A DNA stretch of 64,000 bases from Comamonadaceae bacterium (GCA_947450675.1 CANFWI010000005.1:45270-109269); one strand, 5' to 3'. Shown: positions 26,571-35,770, counted from the first letter of the stretch. The notes: generated by a model from the sequence alone, not told the origin. Translations and numbers: made by a program.

Positions 26571-28058
26571 ATGCAAAATGGAACCCGACTTGCCGCTGTG
26601 GATCTAGGGTCCAACAGCTTTAGACTGGAAATTGGCCGCTTTGATGACGGCCAGATTCACCACACCGAGTACCTCAAAGAGACCGTTCGACAAGGCAATG
26701 GCTTGGATGCCAACCGGAACCTGACACCCGAAGCCATGCAGCGCGGCTGGGATTGTTTGGCGCGTTTTGGTGAGCGCCTCGCCGGCTTCAAAAAAAATCA
26801 AGTTCGCGCTGTCGCCACCCAAACGCTGCGCGAAGCCAATAATCGAGACGAATTTCTCAGCCGGGCGCACCAAATTCTGGGCTTTCCCATCGACGTGATT
26901 GCCGGCCGCGAAGAAGCCCGTCTGATTTACCAAGGCGTCGCCCACCTGCTGCCGCAATCGGCAGAGCGTCGGCTTGTCATTGACATCGGTGGCCGTTCGA
27001 CGGAGATGATTTTGGGCTGCGGTCTAGAGGCCAAAAGCATGGAGTCCTGGCGCGTGGGCAGTGTCGCTTGGTCGATGAAGTATTTCCCAGATGGCGTGCT
27101 CAGCGCGCGCGCCTTCAACAGCGCAGAGATTGCGGCCAAAGCCGTTTTAGACGAGGCCATACAGACTTTCGGCAGTCCGCACTGGGACACCGCTTACGGC
27201 TCCTCAGGCACGGTCGGTGCCGTCAGTGATGTGCTGACAGCCGCGGGATGGCCGGCCGACATGGTCACGCGCGATGGGCTGGATTGGCTGTTGGAGCGAT
27301 TGATCAAGGCCCAAAGCACCGACCGTTTGAAAATGGAAGGCATGAAGGATGACCGCCGGGCCGTGATCGGCGGGGGCGTCAGCGTGCTGCGAGCCGTTTT
27401 TGACTTGCTCGACATTGACGTCTTGCATACAGCGCAAGGCGCTTTGCGCCACGGTGCGCTTTACGACTTGCTCGACCGCGAGGAAACCCAGACCGACTTG
27501 CGTTCGCGCACGGTGCGAGGGCTGACACGCAAGTTCCATGTTGACCTCGCCCATGCAGAGCGGGTCAGCCGCATTGCCTGTCAGCTGCTGGAGATGACGC
27601 ATCAAGGCGCCGGTGAGGAGCTGCAACGCTTTCAGCAAAAAGTCGACTGGGCGGCTCAGCTGCACGAAATCGGCAGCCATATTTCCCACAACGAACCGCA
27701 CAAGCATGGCGCCTACATCTTGCATAACGCCGATGCGCCTGGCTTTGCATTGCCAGAATTGCATCGGCTCAGCCTGCTGGTGTTGGGGCATCGAGGCAAG
27801 TTGCGCAAGCTCGATGCGGACTTTGGTGACAACGTTTTTGTGCAGCAACTACTCGCCTTGCGATTGGCCGTGATTTTTTGTCATGCCAGGCGTGAACCCG
27901 ACCTGAAGGGTTTGCGGCTGACGATGGAGGGAAACCAATTTGTCTTGGCCTGCCGAACCGGCTGGGCAGATGCTTTTCCGCAGTCGGCCTACTTGCTGCG
28001 TGAAGAGTCTTTGGTTTGGGAAAAAACCCTCAGCGCATTGACGATCAAAGACGCTTGA
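26571..28058 (+). CDS. ppx: Exopolyphosphatase Ppx
   Basis: Releases phosphate from the ends of polyphosphate; the Ppx/GppA family may also act on pppGpp. I start at the ATG at 26571 because the product then begins MQNGTRLAAVDLGSNSFRLEIG, the family's N-terminal phosphate loop; the open frame extends far upstream through hlyIII only by chance. Further motifs: RAVATQTLREANN, IDVIAGREEARLIYQGV, VIDIGGRSTEMILG (second ASKHA loop) and a C-terminal HD-like region with LHEIGSHISHNEPHKHG. Length 495. Lies between hlyIII and the basic-protein gene, close to ppk, so synthesis and breakdown genes are neighbours. Confidence 0.95.
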   Translation: MQNGTRLAAVDLGSNSFRLEIGRFDDGQIHHTEYLKETVRQGNGLDANRNLTPEAMQRGWDCLARFGERLAGFKKNQVRAVATQTLREANNRDEFLSRAHQILGFPIDVIAGREEARLIYQGVAHLLPQSAERRLVIDIGGRSTEMILGCGLEAKSMESWRVGSVAWSMKYFPDGVLSARAFNSAEIAAKAVLDEAIQTFGSPHWDTAYGSSGTVGAVSDVLTAAGWPADMVTRDGLDWLLERLIKAQSTDRLKMEGMKDDRRAVIGGGVSVLRAVFDLLDIDVLHTAQGALRHGALYDLLDREETQTDLRSRTVRGLTRKFHVDLAHAERVSRIACQLLEMTHQGAGEELQRFQQKVDWAAQLHEIGSHISHNEPHKHGAYILHNADAPGFALPELHRLSLLVLGHRGKLRKLDADFGDNVFVQQLLALRLAVIFCHARREPDLKGLRLTMEGNQFVLACRTGWADAFPQSAYLLREESLVWEKTLSALTIKDA

Positions 28059-28074
28059 GACGCGTGCTTGGGGC

Positions 28075-28091
28075 GGGTCTTGCAAAGACCC
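28075..28091 (+). terminator. Hairpin after ppx
   Basis: GGGTCTT-GCA-AAGACCC is a perfect 7-bp stem 17 bp after the ppx stop. No T-run follows directly, so it may be only a weak or Rho-assisted terminator or an RNA-stabilising structure. Confidence 0.4.
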
Positions 28092-28152
28092 CATTGAACC
28101 GTGTAAACTGTATAAACCGTTAATCGTATATATTTTTTAAAAGGATCTTCCC

Positions 28153-28596
28153 ATGGCTGCTCTCAAAAAGTCCACCCCTTTGTCGACCAAGGTTGCAGGC
28201 AAGCCAGCCGCACCTGTCAGCACCAAGCGGATTGCCAGCAAACCACTGCTCAAAAAACCTGCTGTTGCACCAACAAAGCGTATCGTGAGCCCGGCAACTG
28301 CCAAGCCCGTGCAAGCCACCAAGCCAACAACCAAAGCCAGCGTTGTCAAAGAAATCAAAGTTGAAAAAGTTAAAAAACCAAAGCTGATCCGTGACAGCTT
28401 CACGATTCCTAAAGCCGAATACGTGGTGATTGAAGCGTTGAAAGAGCGCGCAGGAAAACTCTCCCGTGCCGCCAAGAAAAGTGAACTCTTACGCGCTGGC
28501 ATCAAGGCTTTGGCCGCCATGTCTGATGCGGCGTTTTTGAGCGCATTGACGGCAGTGCCAACCATCAAAACCGGCCGCCCTTCGACTGCCGCCTAA
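28153..28596 (+). CDS. Lys/Ala/Pro-rich basic protein with conserved C-terminal domain
   Basis: Unrecognised function. AAGGATC precedes the ATG. Residues 1-75 are low-complexity and strongly basic (repeated KPA, KKP, TKR, like the histone H1-like tails of AlgP-type proteins). Residues about 77-147 look folded: RDSFTIPKAEYVVIEALKER, then SRAAKKSELLRAGIKALAAMSD and a TIKTGRP end, suggesting a helical DNA- or protein-binding module. The gene stands between ppx and sixA-ppk; lysine-rich disordered tails can bind polyphosphate, so a granule-associated role is conceivable but is inference. Its stop overlaps the convergent sixA stop by four bases. Confidence 0.8.
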   Translation: MAALKKSTPLSTKVAGKPAAPVSTKRIASKPLLKKPAVAPTKRIVSPATAKPVQATKPTTKASVVKEIKVEKVKKPKLIRDSFTIPKAEYVVIEALKERAGKLSRAAKKSELLRAGIKALAAMSDAAFLSALTAVPTIKTGRPSTAA

Positions 28597-29087
28597 AGAA
28601 ATTCGGGCGATTGCACCGTCACCACGACGGTCTGTATTTTCCCGTCACGTTCTCGGCTGCGCAGCCACCAGATCGCGCCCTTGCGGAAAGAAAGTTCATC
28701 ACCTTTCACCCCCAAGAGTCGAGTCACCACCTGCCCAAGCGTAGGTTGGTGGCCGACCACCAGAACTGGCAGCTTACTCAAAGGCCACTGCACCAAGCCC
28801 AGCAAGTCGTCCACCGACGCCCATGGTGCAAGTTCGGGGCAGGTCTTGTACTTTCGCCCGAGCGGCACAACGGTTTGCTCACAGCGCATGGCGGGACTGA
28901 CCAGCACACGAGCGCTGCTCGTTAAGGTGCGGTCGACCCACTTGGCCATGCGGCTGGCTTGCTTGTGGCCTCGGGCTGACAAGCAACGATGCAAGTCGGC
29001 ATCCGCCACACTGGTCGATACGACCGAAGACGAACCGAAGTCAGGCCCGTCTTCAGCATCGGCATGTCGCCAGAGAATTAAGTCCAT
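28593..29087 (-). CDS. sixA: SixA-like phosphohistidine phosphatase
   Basis: Histidine-phosphatase (phosphoglycerate mutase-like) protein of 164 residues. The catalytic LILWRHADAEDG near the N terminus is the RHG/RHA motif, and VLVVGHQPTLGQVV supplies the second histidine. SixA removes phosphate from histidine phosphocarrier domains. It follows ppk by three bases on the same strand and is probably co-transcribed with it from the PHO-box promoter at 31306; this pairing is common in beta-proteobacteria, but the functional link to polyphosphate is not established. Confidence 0.88.
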   Translation of the reverse strand: MDLILWRHADAEDGPDFGSSSVVSTSVADADLHRCLSARGHKQASRMAKWVDRTLTSSARVLVSPAMRCEQTVVPLGRKYKTCPELAPWASVDDLLGLVQWPLSKLPVLVVGHQPTLGQVVTRLLGVKGDELSFRKGAIWWLRSRERDGKIQTVVVTVQSPEFL

Positions 29088-29090
29088 CGC

Positions 29091-31256
29091 TCAGTGACTC
29101 GCTGCTGGCTTCGCACTTTCAACGGACTTTGGGCCAGCTCTAGAAGACTTCACGGCAACCACCTTGGGTTCAGCCGAGTAACGTGCCATCAAGGCCACTT
29201 GCGCACTCTGCTTGCGACTGCGTGCTTGCACCACCGTGCGTTTGTAAGTTCCGTCTGCCTGCAAATCCCAGGCATCTTGCGTGTCGTGCAGATACGCCAC
29301 CAGGCACTCGTCAATGATCCGCTGGCGTATGACAGGGTCTGTCACCGGCCAAGCCAGCTCAATGCGGCCAAACATGTTGCGGTTCATCCAGTCAGCACTG
29401 GACAAATACAGCGTTTCTTCCTCGCCCATGCGGAAATAAAACACCCGCGTGTGCTCCAGAAAGCGGCCAATGATGGAGCGCACCCGAATGTTGTCCGTGA
29501 GGCCCGGAACCTGTGCCGGCAACATGCAAGCACCGCGCACGATCAGATCAATCTGGACGCCCTGCTGACCGGCTTTGATCAACGCCCGCATCAGGCCTTC
29601 GTCAGTCAGCGCATTCATCTTGGCGATCAAACGGGTTTCTTTGCCACTGGCCGCTGCGGTGCCCAAAGCCTCGATCATTTCGACCATTTTTCGGTGCAGC
29701 TGCAAGGGCGCCAGCACCAGCTGCCTGAGCTTGGGCAGGCGACTTTGACTGGCCAGATGAAAGAAAATATTTTCAACATCCAGCGTCAACATCGGGTTCG
29801 CTGTGAGGTAACTCACGTCGGTGTAAAGGCGCGCTGTTTTAGGGTTGTAGTTACCCGTTGACAAATGCGCGTAGCGCTTGAGTTGCTTACCTTCACGGCG
29901 TGTCACCAGCAGCATCTTGGCGTGCGTCTTCAGGCCGACAACGCCGTAAACCACCTGCGCGCCAATCGACTCCAACATCTCGGCCCAATTGATATTGGCC
30001 TCCTCGTCAAACCGGGCCTTCAGTTCGACCACCACCGTCACCTCTTTGCCACGTCGCACGGCCTCACGCAACAAGACCATGAGCTCTGAATCAGTCCCGG
30101 TGCGGTAAATGGTTTGCTTGATGGCCAGCACGTTCGGGTCGTTCACCGCCTCGCGCAAAAACGCCAAGACACCATCGAAACTCTCAAAGGGCTGGTGGAT
30201 GCAAACGTCCCCTTTTTTGATTTTTTCAAATAAAGAATCTGCATCCAACAGCTGCGTTGGAAACGACGGCTTGTAAGGTGGAAAAAGAAGATTAGGCGCC
30301 TTGATCAGGTCGACCAGCTGCGTGAAGCGCACCAAATTCACGGGGCCATTGACTCGGTAAATGGCGTCCAAGGGCAACTGAAATTGTTGCTGCAAGAAGT
30401 TGGCCAAATAAGTCGAACAGCCTGACGAAATTTCTAAGCGAACAGCCTGACCAAAATGACGCTGCTCCAGACCGGCTCGCAGCGCGGTGCGCAGATTCAG
30501 GACATCTTCTTCATCAACGGCCAAGTCGGAATGCCGGGTCACCCGAAACTGGGAGAACTGCAAGACATCGCGTCCAGGAAATAAATCTGTGATGTGTGCG
30601 CGGACCACGCTGGACAAAGACACGAACAAAGACCTGCTGTCGCCACTTTTATCGGGTATCTGAATGACCCGCGGCAACACGCGCGGCACCTTGACGATAG
30701 CGATGTCGTTCGCACGGCCGAAAGCATCCTTGCCACCCAAGCGCACAATGAAATTAAGCGACTTGTTGGCCACCATCGGAAACGGATGCGATGGGTCAAG
30801 ACCCACCGGAATCAGCAGTGGGCGAACCTCACGCAAAAAATAAGCCTTGACCCAACGTCGCTGAGCCGTGTCGCGTTCGCTCTGCGACAACAAGTAAATG
30901 CCGTGCCGAGCAAATTCGGGCATCAAGGTGTCATTGAACAGCTGGTATTGGCGCTCAACGATGTCGTGTGCGCTGGCAGACAGAGCCCTGAAAGCGTTGG
31001 CAGCGTCAGACTCGCCTTCGCTGTCACTCTTCGCAGCAGAAAGATGCGGTTCAGCCCGAACTTCAAAAAATTCGTCTAGGTTGGACGACACGATGCACAA
31101 GAAACGCAGACGCTCCAGCAGCGGCATCTCAGGTCGGGTCGCCAGCTCAAGCACCCGATCATTGAAGGCCAAAATACTGCCGTCACGGTTTAGAAATTGG
31201 ATGCTTGAAGCATCTTTGTCGTTCAGCACATCAGTGTGTTCGTTGGAATAAGACAT
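29091..31256 (-). CDS. ppk: Polyphosphate kinase Ppk1
   Basis: Makes polyphosphate from ATP at the membrane. The 721-residue protein has the N domain (RFLCIVSSNLDEFFEVR near 50), the head domain, and two PLD-like catalytic domains; the phospho-accepting histidine lies near residue 462 in KRYAHLSTGNYNPKTARLY, and MNRNMFGRIELAWPV is near the end. Residues beyond about 690 are a Lys/Ala/Ser tail. A well-formed PHO box stands 50 bp upstream. With ppx and sixA nearby, the polyphosphate pool appears tied to phosphate status. Confidence 0.97.
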   Translation of the reverse strand: MSYSNEHTDVLNDKDASSIQFLNRDGSILAFNDRVLELATRPEMPLLERLRFLCIVSSNLDEFFEVRAEPHLSAAKSDSEGESDAANAFRALSASAHDIVERQYQLFNDTLMPEFARHGIYLLSQSERDTAQRRWVKAYFLREVRPLLIPVGLDPSHPFPMVANKSLNFIVRLGGKDAFGRANDIAIVKVPRVLPRVIQIPDKSGDSRSLFVSLSSVVRAHITDLFPGRDVLQFSQFRVTRHSDLAVDEEDVLNLRTALRAGLEQRHFGQAVRLEISSGCSTYLANFLQQQFQLPLDAIYRVNGPVNLVRFTQLVDLIKAPNLLFPPYKPSFPTQLLDADSLFEKIKKGDVCIHQPFESFDGVLAFLREAVNDPNVLAIKQTIYRTGTDSELMVLLREAVRRGKEVTVVVELKARFDEEANINWAEMLESIGAQVVYGVVGLKTHAKMLLVTRREGKQLKRYAHLSTGNYNPKTARLYTDVSYLTANPMLTLDVENIFFHLASQSRLPKLRQLVLAPLQLHRKMVEMIEALGTAAASGKETRLIAKMNALTDEGLMRALIKAGQQGVQIDLIVRGACMLPAQVPGLTDNIRVRSIIGRFLEHTRVFYFRMGEEETLYLSSADWMNRNMFGRIELAWPVTDPVIRQRIIDECLVAYLHDTQDAWDLQADGTYKRTVVQARSRKQSAQVALMARYSAEPKVVAVKSSRAGPKSVESAKPAASH

Positions 31257-31305
31257 GAGGATACGCCTGTAGATTCGATCTCAACTGTCATTTTGAAATC
31301 ACTTC

Positions 31306-31323
31306 GTGACAGCCGCGTGACAA
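31306..31323 (-). promoter_or_regulatory. PHO box of ppk
   Basis: Minus-strand reading TTGTCAC-GCGG-CTGTCAC: both half-sites retain the TGTCA core exactly. A CAAAAT -10 candidate lies 10 bp downstream (31295-31290), and the ppk start is at 31256. Confidence 0.8.
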
Positions 31324-31345
31324 CTTGGTGAATACTTTATTTGAC

Positions 31346-32182
31346 TTACGCGGCAAAGTGCTTGCGATACCGCAAAGGCAAGTCTGAAATTCGCATCATC
31401 ATCGGCAGGTCAGCAGAGTTGAAGTCAGGGTCCCAGGCGGGGGCGCCCAACACCTTGGCACCGAGTCGCAGGTAACCCCGAATCAGTGCCGGCGGCTCGA
31501 CTGTCAGAGAGTTGTCCAACTGCTCGACGGGCAAGGCCAGGCGCGGTGTGACATGCCAATCAATCGCTGCCAGATGAGTTTCACGCAGTTGCCGCCAAAT
31601 GCTGGCTGCCGCGTGACCGCTGGGCGTGCCGTTGTGCTGCATTGGAATACTGGCACAACCGATCATCGTGTCAAGCTGGTTGCTTGACATGAACTGGGCC
31701 AGTGCACCCCATAAAGCCATAATCACCGCGCCTTGACGGTGCTCTGCATGGACACAGCTGCGACCCAGCTCGACCATGCGGTTGCGCAGTGTACGCAAGC
31801 GGGTCAGGTCAAACTCTAAGTCGCTGTAAGTGCTGCCAGCACGCTTGGCCTGAGTTGGTGTCAATGCGCGGTAGGTGCCAATGACTTCCTGCGTCGCCTC
31901 GTCACGCACCAGCAGGTGTTCGCAATAGTCATCAAACAAGTCGATGTCGTGGCCGGGAATTTTGCAGTCCAAGCGGGCACCCATTTCTACCGCAAAGACT
32001 TGGTACCTTAGCCGCTGTGCTTCGCGGACTTCGTCCTGATGCCGAGCCCAGCTGACGTGGATTTTTGTCGGCGCATGCTTGACATCCACGGCCGCAGGGA
32101 TTGCTTGAGAGCTTGGATGAAGTAACCCCCGTGGCAACTCTATCGGCGACAGTGAAAACGTGGGGTTAGGCAGTTCTTTCAT
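31346..32182 (-). CDS. OlsB-like GNAT N-acyltransferase (ornithine-lipid type)
   Basis: Acyltransferase of the COG3176 group, which contains OlsB, the enzyme that N-acylates ornithine with a 3-hydroxyacyl group in the first step of ornithine-lipid synthesis. Visible: the EVREAQRLRYQVFAVEMGARL segment, IDLFDDYCEHLLVRDE, VIGTYRAL, FDLTRLRTLRNRMVELGRSCVHAEHRQGAVIMALWGALA and MIGCASIPM. I start at the ATG at 32182 (AGGATC upstream), giving 278 residues; an ATG at 32218 has no ribosome site. Ornithine lipids replace phospholipids in phosphate starvation and olsB is PhoB-regulated in rhizobia; a tandem PHO box is upstream here. No OlsA partner is in the window. Confidence 0.75.
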   Translation of the reverse strand: MKELPNPTFSLSPIELPRGLLHPSSQAIPAAVDVKHAPTKIHVSWARHQDEVREAQRLRYQVFAVEMGARLDCKIPGHDIDLFDDYCEHLLVRDEATQEVIGTYRALTPTQAKRAGSTYSDLEFDLTRLRTLRNRMVELGRSCVHAEHRQGAVIMALWGALAQFMSSNQLDTMIGCASIPMQHNGTPSGHAAASIWRQLRETHLAAIDWHVTPRLALPVEQLDNSLTVEPPALIRGYLRLGAKVLGAPAWDPDFNSADLPMMMRISDLPLRYRKHFAA

Positions 32183-32499
32183 GTGAGATCCTAAAGAGTG
32201 GTCATGGACGTTGCGCATTGACGGGGGAACATAGACAAGCCGTCAAGCCATGGCTTAGCGCCGGGGATAAAGAGCAAACCGCCCGGCCCATTGGCCATGG
32301 CAAGGGCTGTGCAATGCAACATGCGCGTGATATTGGCTTGAAAAGAGCTCGAGTTGTTCTGCTCGGCTTGTGGGCACATCTGAATTTCTAAGGCATCTTG
32401 TTTCATGCCCTGAAGTTTGAAGTTTCAGCGTGACGCGATCATGTCGAATGCATGACATTTCCATGACATCCCTCGGGACCCATGGACGAGGCTGGCGAA
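32183..32499. other. Leader and promoter region of the olsB-like gene
   Basis: About 260 bp lie between the tandem PHO half-sites and the olsB-like start. A 71-codon minus-strand frame (32406-32191) ends eight bases before that start, but it has a poor ribosome site and no recognisable motif. I list it as possible leader coding sequence only. Nothing else stands out up to the arsH stop. Confidence 0.4.
32441..32469 (-). promoter_or_regulatory. Tandem PHO box before the olsB-like gene
   Basis: On the minus strand, ATGTCAT (32469-32463), ATGTCAT (32458-32452) and TCGACAT (32447-32441) repeat every 11 bp. The first two retain the TGTCAT core exactly with spacer GGAA. Distance to the chosen start is long, about 260 bp, implying a long leader. 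Confidence 0.65.
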
Positions 32500-33222
32500 C
32501 TACAGCGTCGCTTGATTCACGCGCACCGAGAGTGCCGCTGCACTTTCCTTGCGCTCGCTGTATCGGTCAACCAGCCAGGCCGACGCATCGCGCGTCAGCA
32601 GTGTGAACTTGACCAACTCTTCCATCACGTCCACCACGCGGTCGTGGTACGCCGAGGGCTTCATGCGGCCAGCTTCGTCGAACTCCAGAAAGGCCTTGGC
32701 GATAGACGATTGATTGGGGATCGTCAGCATGCGCATCCAGCGGCCGAGCACGCGCATCTGGTTCAGTGCATTGAAAGACTGCGAGCCGCCAGAGACTTGC
32801 ATCAGCGCCAGCGTCTTGCCTTGCGTCGGCCGAACCGCGCCCACGCTGAGTGGAATCCAGTCGATTTGCGCCTTCAAAATACCGGTCATCGCGCCATGCC
32901 GTTCAGGTGAACACCAGACCATGCCTTCAGCCCAGGCCGCCAGTTCGCGCAGCTCTTGCACTTTGGGGTGCGACTCAGGCGCATCGTCCGGCAGCGGCAA
33001 ACCGCTCGGAGAAAAAGTCCGCGTTTCAGCGCCCATGGCTTGCAGCAGTCTTGCCGCTTCTTCGCTGGCGAGCCGACTGTAAGAGCGCTCGCGTACGGAG
33101 CCGTAGAGCAGCAAAATGCGCGGTGGATGGGTGGCCGCACCGGGCGCGCCAGCACCGCTCAAATTCAACACCGGCCTGACAAAGTGCGTCGGGTCCAACG
33201 GCGACCCCTCCAGTGCGCTCAC
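32500..33222 (-). CDS. arsH: ArsH, NADPH-dependent FMN reductase
   Basis: Flavoprotein that oxidises trivalent organoarsenicals and confers arsenic resistance. The flavodoxin-like core shows [16 protein letters not shown] (FMN phosphate loop), [35 protein letters not shown] and [24 protein letters not shown], all typical of ArsH. I take the GTG at 33222, which overlaps the arsC stop (GTGA), giving 240 residues; the ATG at 33267 would lie inside arsC. Second gene of the arsC-arsH unit. Confidence 0.93.
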   Translation of the reverse strand: MSALEGSPLDPTHFVRPVLNLSGAGAPGAATHPPRILLLYGSVRERSYSRLASEEAARLLQAMGAETRTFSPSGLPLPDDAPESHPKVQELRELAAWAEGMVWCSPERHGAMTGILKAQIDWIPLSVGAVRPTQGKTLALMQVSGGSQSFNALNQMRVLGRWMRMLTIPNQSSIAKAFLEFDEAGRMKPSAYHDRVVDVMEELVKFTLLTRDASAWLVDRYSERKESAAALSVRVNQATL

Positions 33223-33581
33223 TGTGGCTCTGCCAACAAGTCCAGCACTGTTTCTGACGGCCGGCAAAGCCGGGTACCGCGTGGGGTTTCAACGACAGGT
33301 CGATTGATCAGGATCGGATGCGCCATCATGGCATCGATCAACGCGTCATCGCTGAGCGTCAGGTCGCCCAGCGCGAGCTCTTCATACGGCGTGCCCTTGA
33401 TGCGCAACAGCTCCCGCACCGGAATACCCATCTGCGCAATCAGCGTGAGCAAACGCTCACGGCTGGGTGGGTTGATCAGGTACTCAATGACCTCAGGCTC
33501 AACGCCGGTGTTGCGGATGAAGGCCAGCACGTTGCGCGAAGTGCCGCAGGCCGGGTTGTGATAAATCGTGATCTTTGACAT
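33219..33581 (-). CDS. arsC: Arsenate reductase ArsC (glutaredoxin type)
   Basis: Reduces arsenate to arsenite using glutaredoxin. The catalytic C12 sits in [11 protein letters not shown], and the arsenate-binding arginines are in the expected ILINRPVV and [10 protein letters not shown] segments. Start at the ATG at 33581 gives 120 residues starting [12 protein letters not shown]; the open frame to 33602 has seven extra residues. It is divergent from arsR across a short operator region and coupled to arsH. Confidence 0.94.
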   Translation of the reverse strand: MSKITIYHNPACGTSRNVLAFIRNTGVEPEVIEYLINPPSRERLLTLIAQMGIPVRELLRIKGTPYEELALGDLTLSDDALIDAMMAHPILINRPVVETPRGTRLCRPSETVLDLLAEPQ

Positions 33582-33612
33582 GAATTGAATTTCTTTCAAC
33601 ATCTTGTTTTAC

Positions 33613-33637
33613 TTCAACTGTTCAATTATAGTTGAAC
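33613..33637. promoter_or_regulatory. ArsR operator between arsC and arsR
   Basis: GTTCAA-ttatag-TTGAAC (33620-33637) is a perfect 6-bp dyad, and an outer TTCAACT...AGTTGAA pair (33613-33636) overlaps it. It lies directly before the arsR ATG and 32 bp before the arsC ATG, the usual place for an ArsR site. Confidence 0.75.
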
Positions 33638-33638
33638 G

Positions 33639-33995
33639 ATGAACGCATCTGCACAGGCATCACCATCTAACTTGCTCGACGAAGACTCGGCTGTCAAATC
33701 CTTGGCAGCACTGGCACAGGCACATCGGCTGCGTGCGTTCCGGGCCTTGGTCGTGGCGGGGCCGGAAGGCTTGACGCCGGGCGTCATTGCTGAACAGCTG
33801 GGGATGGCGCCCAGCGCCCTTTCTTTTCACCTGAAAGAACTCTCACATGCGGGTTTGGTGAGCAGCGAGCCACGCGGGCGACATCTGATTTACCGGGCCG
33901 AGTTTTCACGCATGAACGCCTTGCTCGGCTACTTGACTGAACAATGCTGCCAAGGCGAAAGCTGCGCGGCTGTATCAACAACCAAAAAGAAATAA
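33639..33995 (+). CDS. arsR: Arsenic-responsive repressor ArsR
   Basis: ArsR/SmtB winged-helix repressor of 118 residues. The recognition region reads [44 protein letters not shown]. There is no ELCVCDL motif in the DNA-binding helix; instead the C terminus carries EQCCQGESC (three cysteines), the arsenite site of the C-terminal-cysteine type of ArsR found in many proteobacteria. Followed seven bases later by the ACR3 gene and divergent from arsC-arsH. Confidence 0.93.
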   Translation: MNASAQASPSNLLDEDSAVKSLAALAQAHRLRAFRALVVAGPEGLTPGVIAEQLGMAPSALSFHLKELSHAGLVSSEPRGRHLIYRAEFSRMNALLGYLTEQCCQGESCAAVSTTKKK

Positions 33996-34002
33996 AGGAT
34001 CC

Positions 34003-35055
34003 ATGATGGGATTGTTTGAACGCTATTTAACGCTATGGGTCGCACTGGGTATTGCCGCTGGCGTCGGACTGGGTTTGTCGGCTCCGGCTGCATTTCAAGC
34101 CATCGCCGGGATTGAATATGCACAGGTCAATCTGGTGGTGGCCGTCTTCATCTGGGTGATGATTTACCCGATGATGATCCAGATCGACTGGTCAGCGGTC
34201 AAGGACGTTGGTAAAAAACCGCGCGGTTTGCTGCTCACCTTGGTGGTGAATTGGCTCATCAAGCCATTCAGCATGGCCTTGCTGGGCGTGCTGTTTTTCA
34301 AGTACATCTTTGCACCTTGGGTCGACCCACAGTCTGCGTCTGAATACATCGCTGGCATGATCTTGCTCGGCATTGCGCCCTGCACCGCCATGGTGTTTGT
34401 GTGGAGCACGCTGGTCAAGGGCGACGCCAACTACACCTTGGTGCAAGTCACCCTGAATGACTTGATCATGGTTGTTGCGTTTGCCCCGATTGCTGCATTT
34501 TTACTGGGCGTCACCAACATCAGCGTGCCATGGGAAACACTGGTGCTGTCGACACTGCTCTACGTGGTGTTGCCCTTGTTAGCCGGTATGGCCACACGCC
34601 ACGTATTGCAAAGACAATCCGGCCACGCCGTCGCTGATTTTGTGGGATGGCTCAAACCTTGGTCGATGATCGGCCTGCTGGCCACGGTGGTGCTGCTGTT
34701 TGGTTTTCAAGCCGTCACCATCGTCGCGAAACCGCTGGTCATCGCCATGATCGCGGTGCCGATGATCATTCAGAGCTACGGCGTTTTCCTGATCAGCTTT
34801 GCGGGCGCCAAAGCCCTGCGGTTGCCGCACAACATTGCCGGCCCTGCTTGCCTGATCGGCGCATCCAACTTTTTTGAACTGGCGGTCGCGGTAGCGATCT
34901 CTCTCTTCGGTTTGAATTCAGGCGCAGCACTCGCCACCGTGGTGGGCGTGCTGGTCGAGGTACCCGTGATGCTGTCACTGGTGGCCATCATCAACCGCAC
35001 ACAACATTGGTTTCCAAGTCAGGCAGTTGCGGCCCGATCTCAAGGCAAGGTGTAG
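34003..35055 (+). CDS. ACR3 family arsenite efflux permease
   Basis: Inner-membrane arsenite exporter with about ten helices and 350 residues. The essential cysteine C127 lies in [13 protein letters not shown] and the essential glutamate in [15 protein letters not shown], both ACR3 hallmarks that separate it from ArsB. Co-transcribed with arsR. Its last 16 bases overlap the convergent methyltransferase gene. High-affinity phosphate uptake also imports arsenate, so location inside a Pho region makes physiological sense. Confidence 0.95.
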   Translation: MMGLFERYLTLWVALGIAAGVGLGLSAPAAFQAIAGIEYAQVNLVVAVFIWVMIYPMMIQIDWSAVKDVGKKPRGLLLTLVVNWLIKPFSMALLGVLFFKYIFAPWVDPQSASEYIAGMILLGIAPCTAMVFVWSTLVKGDANYTLVQVTLNDLIMVVAFAPIAAFLLGVTNISVPWETLVLSTLLYVVLPLLAGMATRHVLQRQSGHAVADFVGWLKPWSMIGLLATVVLLFGFQAVTIVAKPLVIAMIAVPMIIQSYGVFLISFAGAKALRLPHNIAGPACLIGASNFFELAVAVAISLFGLNSGAALATVVGVLVEVPVMLSLVAIINRTQHWFPSQAVAARSQGKV

Positions 35056-35678
35056 GTCAATGCCCAAAAATAATCCCACTCGCGATACTCGCAGGTCTTG
35101 CCATATGCCGCCACTGCGGCAAGCAGTTCATCCCCTGACGGGAAGTTCTTGAGAACTCGATGGATTGACCCATCACCGAGTTGTCGCAGCTGATAGGTGT
35201 TTCCATCGTCATCTCGCTCAGAAATGGGCGTGCTGCTGCCTGAAACAAAACGGTTGTCGAAAAACACGATCTTGGCGCCCGGCTGCAATGCAGCATGCAG
35301 CCCATTCAAGAACACAGGGATTTTATTCAGCGGGATGTGCGACCACCAGAAGCCAGCGAAAGCGCCATCGAATGCGCCTTCAAAAATAGGGAGCTTGTAG
35401 GCGTCACCGGCAAGGAGCCGAACGTTCACGCCGTGAAGGCGGGCTTCTGCAATACGCAGGGTTTCTTCGGCACTGTCGAGCGCCACGACACGTGCAGCCA
35501 GCGGCGCATAGAACTGTGTCCAGTAACCGGTGCCGCAGGCAATTTCCAGAACCGAGCGTTTGGCGAGCACATCGCTTAACCACGCTTGCATATGCAGCAG
35601 ATTTTCTTGCCGCTCGGGTTTTAGATAGACCTTGTCGTATTCACCGGCTCGCGCCGCGTAGTAGTCCTGCAACTGCAT
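35040..35678 (-). CDS. Class I SAM-dependent methyltransferase
   Basis: Rossmann-fold methyltransferase of 212 residues. Motif I is [12 protein letters not shown], followed by [14 protein letters not shown] (motif II acidic residue) and [10 protein letters not shown], then FWWSHIP and [14 protein letters not shown]. No arsM-type cysteines are evident, so arsenite methylation is unlikely despite the neighbour. Substrate unknown. Stands alone between ACR3 and the phytase-like gene; the tail overlaps ACR3 by 16 bases. Confidence 0.8.
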   Translation of the reverse strand: MQLQDYYAARAGEYDKVYLKPERQENLLHMQAWLSDVLAKRSVLEIACGTGYWTQFYAPLAARVVALDSAEETLRIAEARLHGVNVRLLAGDAYKLPIFEGAFDGAFAGFWWSHIPLNKIPVFLNGLHAALQPGAKIVFFDNRFVSGSSTPISERDDDGNTYQLRQLGDGSIHRVLKNFPSGDELLAAVAAYGKTCEYREWDYFWALTYTLP

Positions 35679-35770
35679 CCCCCATTGATCAATCGATACT
35701 CAGGCGTTGAACTGACTGCACTCGAATCTAAGGGGTAGAAAGGTTCGGCCCCATCTACCCCCAAAGAAAA

